Origin: Setaria digitata
Taxonomy: Eukaryota > Nematoda > Chromadorea > Rhabditida > Setariidae
Length of the DNA stretch: 64,000 nt
Direction: 5' to 3'
Assembly (NCBI GenBank): GCA_003640385.1
Contig: RCAB01000291.1
Location: 1-64,000, forward strand
Both the position numbers and the translations under genes were made by a program. Each line of letters opens with the position of its first letter. Position 1 is the first letter of the stretch. The notes beneath the pieces were generated by a model. It was not told where the DNA came from. It saw only the letters and a program-made list of their open reading frames with translations, and did not search any database. Shown one piece after another: positions 24,981-36,827 of the stretch.

Positions 24981-27845
24981 AATTTGAAAAATGAAAAGAG
25001 AATAAGCGTACCGTATAACCTTTAAATTAATTTTATGTAAGAAAAAAAATGATCGAAACAAAAAATTTGACTTCCCAGTGCATGGAATTAAAGAAAAACT
25101 TTTAACTAAAACAATCAAAATAACATGAGTTTCCGATAGATGAAGAGGAGATTTAACCTTTCACAGACACTCAGATATCTTAAAAAGTTATTCATTATGA
25201 ATGCAAAAGAACCACCTAATTTTTACAAGTTTAATTCAGTAAAGAAGAAAAATGCAGTTAAGTTAAAAGTTTGACTTACAAGCGACCAGCTGTTCAATCG
25301 AACTAATAATTCAGCATAATTTTTTGGCACTTATATTTACAAGCAGGGTATTTCATGAAAAATCACCTTCGAAATTTATTCTCCAGTGCAACAAGCCAGT
25401 GAATGCTACACTTGCATGACAGGCTTTACAATTTCTTAAATAATTTTACACTTAAAAATCATAAACTTACTTGAAATTACCTGAAATTTGTGATCAAAAA
25501 AAAGTCACTTGAAATAGAAATTGTATATTTTCTGGATAAGAAATTTCATATATATGTCAAAAACAAAAGAACGAAATGTTATCGAAAACAGACCTCTTAT
25601 TGAAATCAAGATTCAATTTGGAAATGCAAACTGTTAGTTGTTTTGAACTAACAGCAAAATTACTGTGTGTTTCAAAAAGATTGAATAGAATGCTGGCTTC
25701 ACAGGATCTTAGGTAGCCTTGCAAAGAAGAGAATATGTGTCTTGTATAATAATTTAAGGTAAGGAACCAATCAAGTGCTTAGGCTAATCAAATGCTAAAA
25801 AATTTAGGGCACTTATCTATTTTCTCAAGTTCAAAAGATTAACGATAGTGAGGTTAAACTCAAACCTTCATAATCCATTGGATAGTGAGATGATGGTGGT
25901 TTATGGAAATCTAATAATGATTCAACAGAGAATACGCTTATCATTGATTCTGTAAGATGCTAGAAACAACAGGAAATTATTACCCAAGACGTAGAGTGGA
26001 ACGATTTACATCTGAAGCACAGTGTTCATGAGAAATGAATGACAACTGACAAACATGATAAACTTGTGAGACAGATAAAGTAAAGTAGCTGATACGATTG
26101 AACAAGCATGAAAATAAACGAATAATTTGAATTTGCTGTGGAACGGATATTGAGTAAAGAACTTGTTAACCAAGATAACGGTAAAATGATAAAAGCTGAT
26201 GAAAATGTTCAGCCTGAACAGAATATTAGAAAATGATTTAGTAGGCAAGTGAAAAGCTGCACATTATAGATGTGGTGCTTAAAACAGTACTCCCTCGATA
26301 ATAAAAGAGAAATAATGGGGTATGATTGCTTCGCCCAAGCTCAAAATGTTTCTCATATTTGGCGAACATCCATTTAAGCAACAGATAGACTGCCATACAC
26401 CCAGTAAAGCAACTAATATTATCAAGGATGTAAGAAACTCAAAAATCCGCAGGAGATGATACTTAAGACGTAACAGTTTGATCTATAATTGCACGATTCA
26501 AGGATCTCATTTAAAAATTTAACAATTTCCGGCTGGAGATAACCGAAAGCATGTATGTTTTCATGTACATTATGCGTAGTATTCAATTGATTTGTGATTT
26601 ACGTCATACTCAAGGGTAAAATTTATTTAATTATGCAGCAAGCGATATTTGGTCGAACTTAACAAAGTGACTTTTAAAAATATCAAGACAAAGGTATGAA
26701 TGAATGAAATGCGAGAAAACTAAGAAAAGAGGGACAAAAAGATGAAAAATAACGTGGTAGTTAGGAAAATCCTCATTAATCATAATTTGTACAAAAAATA
26801 CTCGCCAATTATTAGATCCATTTTCTTGTCGACACAGCAAGATTATTAGAAGTAATATGAAAGTGATGTTTCCGCTATTAGCACATGTTCCTATACTGCG
26901 GTTATCCATCATTTGCTTCACTGGCGACAGATAGATGATAGTTCTTGCAAACGTCTTTGATTAAACAAACATGATATATGATTTCTCGAATTCGCAAGTT
27001 AAAACATGCGGAAAGATAAATAAATACCATGACTAAAAATGTCGCATCATCCAATAATTTCCTTTTTTTCTTTGAATCGGTTACAGAACAGATCTCTTTT
27101 TCAGGAATTGGCAATTTTTCTGATTTATATTTAGAATATTATCCCCGAAGCGAATTTAATTAAAAATATTTTGGTGATGCATAAAATTTCGATAACCGCT
27201 GTAACATATATTCAATTAAAATTAACTAAAATTACTTTTTCTTAAAATCATTGTAGATGAAGCTCAAACCCTTTTTTCTTTTTCCTTGCTATTCATAACA
27301 ATTTTGTGCATATAGAAAATCATTTATGTCATCTAAATACAGAATTCAATCCAATCTCTTCAAACATAAATTCATTTGCTAAAGAAATTTCTGCATGAAC
27401 TCTTCTCTTATTTCGACGAAATCAATTATACTGATAACAGTCTTTTGTAATTCAGTACGAGTATTGAAAATTTAAGGAAGACAAGTATGAATGTGATTTT
27501 TCTAAAGATGTTATCAATAACGTTTTAAAAATTTCACTCTTTTATTAATTCTTTTAACTATTCAAAAATTTCTACTAGAAGAATTTCAAAGTGAGACAAA
27601 GAATTATTCAATTTAAAATGTGTGAAGATACTGTCTTTGCTCGTGGGAACCATTTTTCTCATTACTAATAAATCTCAAAACACACTGCTGAAAAGTCATT
27701 TACACATCTGCACTTGCAAAAAAATATTTCATACTGCTATAAAATAAACTTGTTGGATATGTCAACCTCTCCATAATGACTAGTGATGAAAGCCAACAAT
27801 TCCCAAATTTTCTGTTAAGGCAAATTATTCACATTTGTCTGTTAA

Positions 27846-27851
27846 TTTATT
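27846..27851 (-). terminator. Poly-A signal AATAAA (minus strand)
   Basis: TTTATT on the + strand, 130 bases downstream of the stop codon of the unnamed minus-strand gene. Confidence 0.5.
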
Positions 27852-27980
27852 ACCTGTAGTATTATTAGAGAGGACAAAAGTTCAAGTTTAATGTGACAGA
27901 GTTAAAGTGATTTTTCGAGGAGATATATTCTATTACACTATTCGCAAAAAATGTGTACTATCACAGTGTTCTGCTTTTCA

Positions 27981-29247
27981 TTAATCGTCGCCATATTCTT
28001 CATTGAGAAGTTTCCGATGTTCACTGCGATGCTTGCGACCAATTGCACACACATTAACCAAATCAATCTTTAAAAGATTAAACAAACTACGAAAAAAAAG
28101 AACAGTCTATGTTAAGCTCACTCTTAATTTTCAAGCGTAAGTGAAAATCTATTTACATTACACTTGAGTAATAATCTACCAGTTGATAACGGCTTGCTCA
28201 TCACACACACACCACATTAAAAGGAGACACAGAATATCAGAAAAACAAGTTTCTCCAACTACCTTCATAACAGCACTGGTATTCCGCGCAGTACAGAAAT
28301 CACTTAAATTTATCATACCCAACGATAACTTGAGAAATCATGATTACTTCCTGGAACTGATTCATTTGAAAGAAAATTAAGCTCACCATTTTTCTGGTTG
28401 ACTTCATTCTAATCTGTTTTTCCGCATCATTTAGAGTCATCCTCCGATTATTTTTCGAATTATCATGATTCCTAGTATTGTCTCTGCAAGCGTTGCGTTG
28501 TTCATTATCCGATGATTTTGTACCGCTTAACTTTCTTCGTACTGCTAACGAAACCTAAATAGAAGATAGAAAATGTTTAAAAATTTATAAAGTTTTAACT
28601 TGCTTGGAACAAATAAAATCTTTAGCAATAATCTGTTCACTCTAATTCATGTCAAAACACTTAGAACAAATATGTTACACAATTTTTTAGTGCTAACAGG
28701 CATCGTTTAAGCGCATCCGTAGGACAGATAAACTTGCAACAAAAGTTTTGTAATATATCAGCTCGCACAATACCTTTTGCAGTAATTTATCAGTACGACT
28801 AGGATCTTCATTCAGAGTAGTTGCAGCAATAGTTGAGACTGGATCAATATGGTATCCTGAATTCGATGAAATAATGACTGAACTTGTTGTTGCCGAGAAA
28901 GGTAAAACGGTGGTGGAGCTATTTAGATTGTTCTCTGTCCGAACCATTTCACCATAGATTCTGGAACTTGATCTGTCCAATTAAATAATTCTATGACACT
29001 TGCCAGTTTTTAAAATTTCTTTGGGAGGAACTAAAATTAAGATAACACAAGTAAACTCTAGACTCACATATCATAAGCCGGATTTATACTAGCAATTTCT
29101 TCTGTTTTATCATTAAAATCAATATCATTTGCATATTCATCAACTACCAAACGCTTAGCAGTTCGTTTGTAGGAATGCTCATCCAAACGCCTCGTCATCA
29201 TTCGTTGCAACGCTTCCATGCTATTAATTTTGAAGCTCTTTAGATTC
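27981..29247 (-). CDS. Unnamed protein, C-terminal exons with NPAY motif
   Basis: Four minus-strand exons with good splice sites and matching phases: 29247-29068, 28972-28774, 28554-28387 and 28067-27981 (stop TAA). Together they give the last 211 residues of a protein. It begins with a basic helical stretch (MEALQRMMTRRLDE, KRTAKRLVVDEY), then has INPAYDI, an NPxY-type motif that in membrane proteins binds PTB domains or clathrin adaptors. A Ser/Thr-rich linker follows, then a very basic Asn/Arg-rich region (SLAVRRKLSG, NNRRM) and an ending EEYGDD. No enzyme domain is visible. The composition suits a cytoplasmic tail or adaptor, but I recognise no family. The first exon enters in phase 2, so the gene continues upstream. 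Confidence 0.6.
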
Positions 29248-30556
29248 CTAAATAAACGGAAAATCACAGATGACATGAAATTATGATAACCGATAAAAGA
29301 GGAGTCTCATGACAATTCCAAGCAAACGCAGCAATAAACCAGCGAAAAGTGAACCTGAACATCCATGTTATACTCCAGCAGCATGCCACAGAGTCACTCC
29401 AGAATTTTCACGAGAATGAGGAAACATTTTGTTTTACAGGAATGATTCAGCGTCACAAGGCCCATTCACATATGTAATAAAAAAGCAATTCGGAAAACGA
29501 TTCAGTGGTTGGAGGACGCATTCAAATGAACACCATTACTTTTCGAGGTTTAACGAATGATGTTTAGACGATATTTTAACTGTTGTTTCACTGGCAAAAA
29601 CATTTTCCTACTGCATTTCGATTTTCCGGTGTGAAGACATTTCCACAACCAATGTTTCTCACTTTCTGAATTACAACTTACTGAATTGTTCACTAACGAG
29701 AGAAATGCTGAAATGCTAAGTGGACTTCCAAATCTTTTGAGATTAACAGCAGTACTACCTACGACAACAAAACAACACTCTTTTAAATATTGCAAAATCG
29801 AATATAATCATATATAATGTGGACATAAAAGAAAGACAGCATAGCGATTGATCATAATTAATAACAATGAAACTAAGGACAAAACGAGTGATGAAGAGAA
29901 TAATGATAAGTGAGGAAAGCTATACAATAAGATGAAAGGATTGAAATTACAACAGTTATATTCAAATTGTGACGGAAGGTGAAACAGTCTTGTCCTATTC
30001 ATACAACATAAATACGTAGGAAAAGTTGCCAACTTTATAACAGGAAATGTGAAAATTGAAACATATATGAATTGCATCCAGTGCTACAGAGGGAAGGTAA
30101 AAAGGCTAAAAGTCATTTTTTTTGCTAGCTGCAATGCAAGCAGCTGTCAGTAGCAATGAAAAATTACGGAAAAAGACTGAGGCGAGGGTAAGATGGCGAA
30201 TTAAGCGAAAGAAGAAGGAGAAAATGAGGAAGCTGGAGGGATGTAAACAAGTAAGATCTTTTCCAGTAGAAATTACCTCCTTAAAACAACACCTCAACTG
30301 GACTTTAGCATACAGCTGGCAATGAGGAGCAGAACTGTTCCCTGTGTGTCCACTTCGGCTACATGCATAAAACGGAAATGACCGGTTAAAATAAATTTGC
30401 TTTTTGCTGACCAATTCATGTTTGTGAGATCCAGAAGACTCAAAATTGAGTCCTGTCAACAGTAAACCCTACTAATTTAAGAAGTAATTCATTTAACATT
30501 TGCAAATGGTATATGCTTCATGTCAAGTTGACTTTATCATTCACAGGTAATCTCAC

Positions 30557-31817
30557 CCTGAGTGTAAGACTGTTTCTGAGAAGTTTACATTATATATTTC
30601 TACTTCACTACATTTAAAATTAAAATGTCTGCTTGCTACCTCTATATTTACTAATTTAACCGTAAAACTAGTGTTAGCAGCAACTCTTTCACCGCAATAC
30701 TCCAAAATATTATGGATTTTCTTATATAACAAAAGTTGTCGAATACAGGAAGTGTTATATAATAAACTGCAGTATGTGAGATATCGCTGTGACGAAAGTT
30801 GGTAGAGAATAATAGTTTCAAAACTACAATTCATAATCCGTTAAATTGCTATTGATTACATAATATGATATGATATGATATTATATATATTCAATATATA
30901 TGATATGATATTACATGATGTGATACTGACAGCTTGTTCTGAACGTGTAACCAGAATTATTCGATCATCAAGTGTAAAATATTTTAATGTTAGAAAATCT
31001 TGTACAGAATGTTGCATCAATCTTCCAAAACAGGCCCACAGTGTCAGCTGTTAAACTACTTCGTTCAACTTAAGCGTGAGATTAATTAGTGATTCAAACT
31101 ATCCTCAATTAGTCACATGCGTAGATCTTCCTGTTTCCTTAAACCATGTTGCCAACTGTTTTGTTACTCCAGCTTGTCCTTATACTTCCAACGGTTGGAT
31201 TTCTCGTAAGAATATATTTAATCGTAAAAAAGAGTGTTCTCCAATTCTTTGAAAAATAATCACAACTGAACCAAGTATTTCATTTCAATGCACGCATAAA
31301 ACGAACTATCTGCTCGCTCTTAAATAAACATTTTTCGCCTCTATCACTGCCGCTGTTCGAATCCGTTTTGTTTTAAACAACACTTTTCAGTCACTAATTT
31401 ATAGTAATTAAGTAATCCTTCTTACCAAGTTTGCTAATTTTATGGATGTAATTTCATCTTTTTAAAAGACGGAAAGAAAAGTAAAAAGCATCCCACTTAT
31501 AAATAATTTTGACAATACCAAAAACAGATAAGCAACTTGTTGAACGACTAAATAAAACAGCAGTGTATTTGGTAAAGGATTAAATACCGCACACAAACTA
31601 AAATAATATAAACAGAAGCGATTTTAGCGCAAGGATTAGTACTTAAAGAAAAGCAATGCTAACAATAAATAGCGTGTACTAGACTTTTCTACTTCTTCCG
31701 AAATATCTAAGTAGTAGACAATCCACTGCAAGAAACATCGAACCTGGTAAACCTTTATAAGCACCAAAAATACTACAACTGATATAGCACTGCCAGTCAC
31801 AGATGCACATGCTTTCT
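30557..31817 (-). CDS. Tentative upstream exons of the unnamed NPAY gene
   Basis: An exon candidate at 30786-30557 has a CAG acceptor and a strong CAGG|GTGAGA donor, and leaves in phase 2, exactly what the NPAY exon at 29247 needs. Its peptide is Cys-containing (YCSLLYNTSCIRQ, KCSEVEIYNVNFSE). A 65-base candidate at 31817-31753 (acceptor CTTCTCAG, leaves in phase 0) encodes ACASVTGSAISVVVFLVLIK, a plausible membrane segment, and is phase-compatible with it. Both are weak individually, and the combined order (membrane segment, then NPAY tail) is an inference. Confidence 0.25.
30864..30927. repeat. TATGA-type degenerate microsatellite
   Basis: Repeated ATATGATATGAT units flanking a short palindromic ATATATATTCAATATATAT centre. 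Confidence 0.7.
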
Positions 31818-32345
31818 CTGAGAAGTGTGGCGAAAATAAGACACAAACTTGCAAAGCTGATCGAACTTACAAAGCCAATTGTATTTCTTGTGAAAATATT
31901 GTATGAAACCGGTTACGCGAACATCGCTGAAATGGTACAGAGTATTGAATGATTTGTTGAAAAATCGAGGCAGGAAATTTTGTGTGATGCACAGCGAAGC
32001 ATGTGAATCGAGTACGAAGGTTATTTGTGTTTGCCTACAATAGCGCTGCCCTACTGTTCCGGCATTACTGATTAATGTTATAATCCAAACATTCAAAATG
32101 CAATATGTTCTGCAAACATTCGAAATGCAATACATTGTGATAACTGGACGTTAGATACAGTTTTTGTATAAACATATGAGAGCATATGAAAATTCAGAAG
32201 TAGGACGACTAAAAGTCTGTCGAGAACTTCAAACTTCTGCTTTTTCCAAGCGTTTTTTGTATTCAGTGTTTTATATTCTCGAGGTTGAGGTACTTGTGCT
32301 GTATGATCACAAATTAGCACAATGAATGAGGGTACTAATCAATGA

Positions 32346-32351
32346 TTTATT
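32346..32351 (-). terminator. Poly-A signal AATAAA for WDR54
   Basis: TTTATT on the + strand, about 100 bases beyond the WDR54 stop codon. Confidence 0.55.
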
Positions 32352-32453
32352 CCACTAACAACAGTAGAAATAAGGAAAAAAAATTTGACCTCATTGAGCT
32401 CAAAATTTAGTCTGAAAATTCAAAGCTATCATTTATCGATCCACTACTCCCAT

Positions 32454-35224
32454 CTACGACTTTTTCGTTATCTGGTAATAAAGTAATTTGGAATAATCAT
32501 AGGCTGCAACAACAAAACCACTTCCACGACCATTGACAAACTGTGCACCCACTAACGGCATATTTTCAACTCTTTCGTTATATCGCCACTCAACCTATAA
32601 GTGAAACAATGACGTAATTGAAAGGATGATTTACAATAAGAAATCAAAAAGATTCAAAAAAAAAAAAAAAAATCATACCTGGAACAATACAAACGTAACG
32701 GTCACTGCTAGGTCCTACTGGATTCAGGTGTGAATAGTTAGATAAAAAAAAAACTTACTTTTTCTCATAACCTTACAGGAAATTAATATAATAGCGTAAT
32801 GTAAAAGAATATGAAAAAACTTGAAATATAAGAGTCTTAAACAAAATAATTTGAAAGAAAAAAAGGAAGCTTCAAAATTGAAATCAGAAGTCGATTTTCA
32901 TTTTTTCTGAAAAGTTTAGTAACAAACCCTATAAGCTTCAGGTTTACGAGTATGCAGCTTCCATAAACGTATCATCGTATCATCGCTTACTGATATAATC
33001 TGCAAAGAATTGAAAGAAGATACGCCAAAGAAGATACTTTGGAAATAGAGGCAAAAGTTAGTGAAAGATGATTATCTGATATGCAAGTTTTGGAACAGTG
33101 TTTAACGTTGACCACGTTATAGAATTCACTAACTTATAAAAACTTGTGCATGCAACGAGAATGTAGGATTGCGTTAGATATGTCCCAAATAAGTGTTGGG
33201 AAACAAAAGTCATACATAAGCACTTTCCGGAGCTACAGCAATTGCATTTATTTGGCGGACATGTGCGTTCACTTCAGCCATTAGTTGTCCGTTTAATGTA
33301 GAATAAAATAATAATTGACCCGTTAAAGTACCAATAATGACTTGTTTTCTCAGCACATTGATACAGTTGATTTCATGCCTATGAGATTGAACATCATTTT
33401 GTCTAGACTTGTTTTGAATGCAAGCAATTTGTGAAAAACAAAAATGCAAACTACAACACCTAATTAAGTCAAAATTTGGCAGATAAACTGCTTGCAATAT
33501 TTTTTACCAAGAACAGTAAATCATAAAACGACTTGCCCCGTGCTAAATTTTTTTCGAGCACTTCTAAAATTTTTGACCCAAACTGTGATATTACCCGAAA
33601 CATCACAGGAGCATGTTAAATCATCGAAATGACAGGTAGCTACATCAACTATAGCAAATTCATGCTCCTGAAATTTTCTATAAAGCAATTATGAAAATCT
33701 GAAACTTGAAAAAGACATAAACTGATGCGAAAATAAATAGCAAAAATGAAACCTGGACACTTTTTTTGAAAGCTACAGAATTTTCGCCTGAACAACTAAA
33801 TACCAATAGTTCTCCTGAGTGAGACCCTGAAAACACCAGAAAACTCCCAAAGCTCGAGATTTTAAAATTTGGGTTTAGATACAAAGTATATTCAATAAAA
33901 ACTTTAAAAACCGAATTAATTTAATTCTTATGCTAAGTCATTTTTTCTTTAAAATTGAAAAGAAGTGTGCTGAACGTACCAACAGCAATTAAATTTTCCA
34001 CGTAAGTTATTCCTTTTGTAAAACGATATGTTTGCTCACGTCTTGCTTGCCCAGAAGTCTAAAAAGATGTACCTCATAGAAAAACAACTTGAACCGAACA
34101 GGATGAATTCAAGAAACCAATGGCAAAATTTTCCAATGGTAATCTATAACAAATAAAAGATTGAAAGTTTACATATGAAATACCAGCTAACTGTTTGAAA
34201 TTACACTATAAATGAAAAAATTGTACATCATTCACTTCGCTCCACGCGAGCAGTTTGGAAGTTTTCACATCGTAAACCTACAAATACATAATAAAAATTT
34301 AAGAGTATCATCATGAATTGAACAACCTAGTTCTTAAAAACTTCAGAAATAAAACTGATGAGATTGATAAAATCACCATTACTCCCTTGGAAGTAGTAAT
34401 AACCAAAACAGGAAAAGTTCGACAAACTGGCATGCAGTATTTCGCTTGTAGGACAGTAACAGGTGCGTCAGAATCTCCAACTCTGATTGGCAAATTATCA
34501 TATGTGAAACTGTTCAGGCTTTGATCCCAGCTTAATGTTCCAATCTGGAACTGACTCTTCATCTGACCAGAAGATCATACTGAATTCTTGAAAACGATAG
34601 ATTAAAAATTTCACTTTTTCACTTGTAAACTATTATTCAGTTGACTTCCAATTTGAATTGATAAATGTTTGATTAATATATTCCATGCAGTTTTTTACCT
34701 CCGTAGTGAAGATTGTATAGTGGAAGCATCTTTAGCAAGGAGAGTCATTTTCTGTATTTTTATGATCAATTCAAATACGAATTGTCATAAAACTGCGAAC
34801 ATGTTGTTCGCAGTTGTATTCTGCGAAAATCAAGAATGTATTATATAAATGAAAGGAAAACCAACCAATTTCTTTTATATATTACAAAGGAATTAGATAA
34901 TAACCATTAATGGCGTATAATCGATCGATTTTGGAAAAATTATTAAGAGGAGGAAGGAATTAATATGATAACAAAGTACCGGACTAGCTGATAATGAAAA
35001 TCATTAAAACTTAGCTTTACCATTATTAAATCCGACAATCTCCCATGATTTCATAACAACAGTTTGTTAAAATTTAATTAAGGGCAAACCTGATTCTTGT
35101 GTATTACACAAGCGAGTGTTAAATCTTTAGCTTCGTGAAAGAAAACTGATAGATTATTAGGCGAATGCGAGGCACTTCCAGTTGATATTAAAATTTCATG
35201 CCCCAGTTTGAACATTTTGGACAT
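32454..35224 (-). CDS. WDR54: WDR54-like WD40-repeat protein, full length
   Basis: Ten exons, all in phase: 35224-35090, 34562-34377, 34277-34227, 34058-33980, 33826-33753, 33667-33533, 33407-33216, 32999-32928, 32714-32679, 32594-32454; 366 residues against about 334 in human WDR54. Near the N-terminus NNLSVFFHEAKDLT resembles the vertebrate NNLSVLQLPARNLT. Typical WD blade ends are visible (CDVSGNITVWVKN, VSDDTMIRLWKL), preceded by NAHVRQINAIAVA, which matches human NAHARAICALDLA. The end VEWRYNERVENMPLVGAQF aligns with the human final strand ending CGARF. WD repeats form a beta-propeller scaffold; the precise role of WDR54 is poorly known. One acceptor (before 33407) is AAG and weak, and the 36-base exon at 32714 was chosen on phase. 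The start lies 19 bases after a TTTCAG site. Confidence 0.88.
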
Positions 35225-35243
35225 ATTATGCTCACAATTAACT

Positions 35244-35249
35244 CTGAAA
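35244..35249 (-). promoter_or_regulatory. Probable trans-splice acceptor for WDR54
   Basis: TTTCAG on the minus strand, 19 bases before the start codon. The 5' UTR would be 19 bases, usual for spliced-leader mRNAs, and no coding exon is found upstream in the gap to the exchanger gene. Confidence 0.45.
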
Positions 35250-36827
35250 GACTTATATATTTAAAACAAATACTTTTACAATGAGATTAAAACTTGCAGA
35301 TACTGGAGAAAGCTACAACTGACTTTCATCAGTAATTGTGTTTTATTTTTTAGCTGGAACAAAAAAGTTAACATAATTTAAGAAAAATTTGTCAGATGAA
35401 TCCATCGTAGTACTTGTTCAGTATTACCTTGAAATATATGTTTGATGAAAAGACATTGAAACTGAGAAGAGGTTACCATGACAACTAAAATGGTATCAAC
35501 AAAAAAAACTAATTCTAACGTAGAATACCAATTCTGCAAAATAGAGACTATTTTTAATAACCCTTGGTTCGGAGATAAATGGTGTAACAGCACAAATAAC
35601 TTCTTAAGAAAAGTTTTATCTCTTTAATACAATTATAACATTTCGGAATCAGTAACACCTGAAGAATATTCCCAACCCACTTCTCCAGTTCATACACTCA
35701 AATCAATAAACTGGAGCGACAATAATCATATCGTTGACACTTTTAATCCAACTACATAGTTCTCTTAGCGTCCAATTTACCATCATATAATAGAATAAAC
35801 CTGGAGGGATCATATAAGATGTAAATAATCAACACCCTACTAAAATAAAAAATATACTAGAGGTAACCATTTCAACGAAACCATAAAACAGAAAGCTGTC
35901 ATGAGTTTTAAACATAAATAATTCATAGTAGTTATCAAAAAAAGAAAAACAAGAAAAGCTAAAACGTAGAATCAAAATCAAAATGAATTAATTTAAGCTA
36001 CCACTAATGAGTAAAGACGATATACTTTACAGTGAGCACACAAAAAAAACCGTCATATTAATATGACAGAATACACGAAGATGGCATAATCCCCCGCGCT
36101 GACAAAATTTCAACAAGAATGAAGAACAAAATGAGATTAAACCACAAACTTACACAATTTGTCAAGCTCGGATTAACTAATGATATTGCAAAAAAAAAAT
36201 ACAAATTTCAGCTACTTTTAATTTGAAGTAGGAAATTTTTGCAGAATTTATATAATTCACAAGAAGTTATTACGGATTTGAACACCATTACTTCAACAGA
36301 TAAGGAAGTGATGTAAGAAATAAGCACTCAATCAAAAAATACCTTAATTATTTATGCGAGTTGTTTTTTACTGTTTTGTTCAATAATTTCAAAAAATAAT
36401 CAAAATAGCCCCAAAAACTCTTATTTAGGACAGTAAAGTCCAAAAACTAAAAGATCCATTGATCCATACTTCAAGAAAATCTAAAGTGTTTTATATTCAT
36501 TATAGCATCAAGTCAAATATTATACATGAAAATTAGACGAATATCGATTAAAAGTCAATTTTTTTGGGTCCCTATTTTGTGAATTCATTATATTTAAGTA
36601 CTACATTAGGATTATTTTTTGAATTACTAAAAAGCTTAAAATTTAAATGCTAAAAATGCAGTAAAAATTGTTAGTGAAAGATTCTACTTCTTGGCACGAA
36701 ATAAATTACTCTTACAAATGTCGTTAAATTTTTAGATATGACTAAAGGTTCTAAATTCCTATAAAATTACAAGAAGTATTTCTCAAAAATTTCCTCAATT
36801 AAGTCGATATGACTCAGCACTCTTATT
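35250..36827. other. Intergenic region between exchanger and WDR54
   Basis: AT-rich, no coding frame with splice support. It must contain the 3' UTR of the exchanger gene and whatever drives WDR54 if that is not co-transcribed. I found no AATAAA close to the exchanger stop. Confidence 0.55.

Larger units (their letters stand above)
20582..27845. other. Long gene-poor region downstream of ATM
   Basis: AT-rich sequence with frequent stops in all frames. The only stretches with any coding character are 21340-21564 (+) and 24707-24980 (either strand), both listed separately. I see no tRNA, transposase or terminal repeat. Confidence 0.6.
29248..32345. other. Intron/intergenic sequence between unnamed gene and WDR54
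   Basis: Apart from the tentative minus-strand exons and a TATGA-type repeat, nothing is convincingly coding. A + strand Cys-rich frame at 31090-31208 ends in a fair donor but has no phase-compatible partner. Confidence 0.4.

Noticed and set aside
30122..30325. Lys/Arg-rich + strand frame of 67 codons
   Set aside because: No splice sites or partner exons; composition follows a purine-rich stretch.
31351..31362. GTTCGAATCC, resembling a tRNA B box
   Set aside because: No matching A box, acceptor stem or cloverleaf can be formed from the flanking bases.
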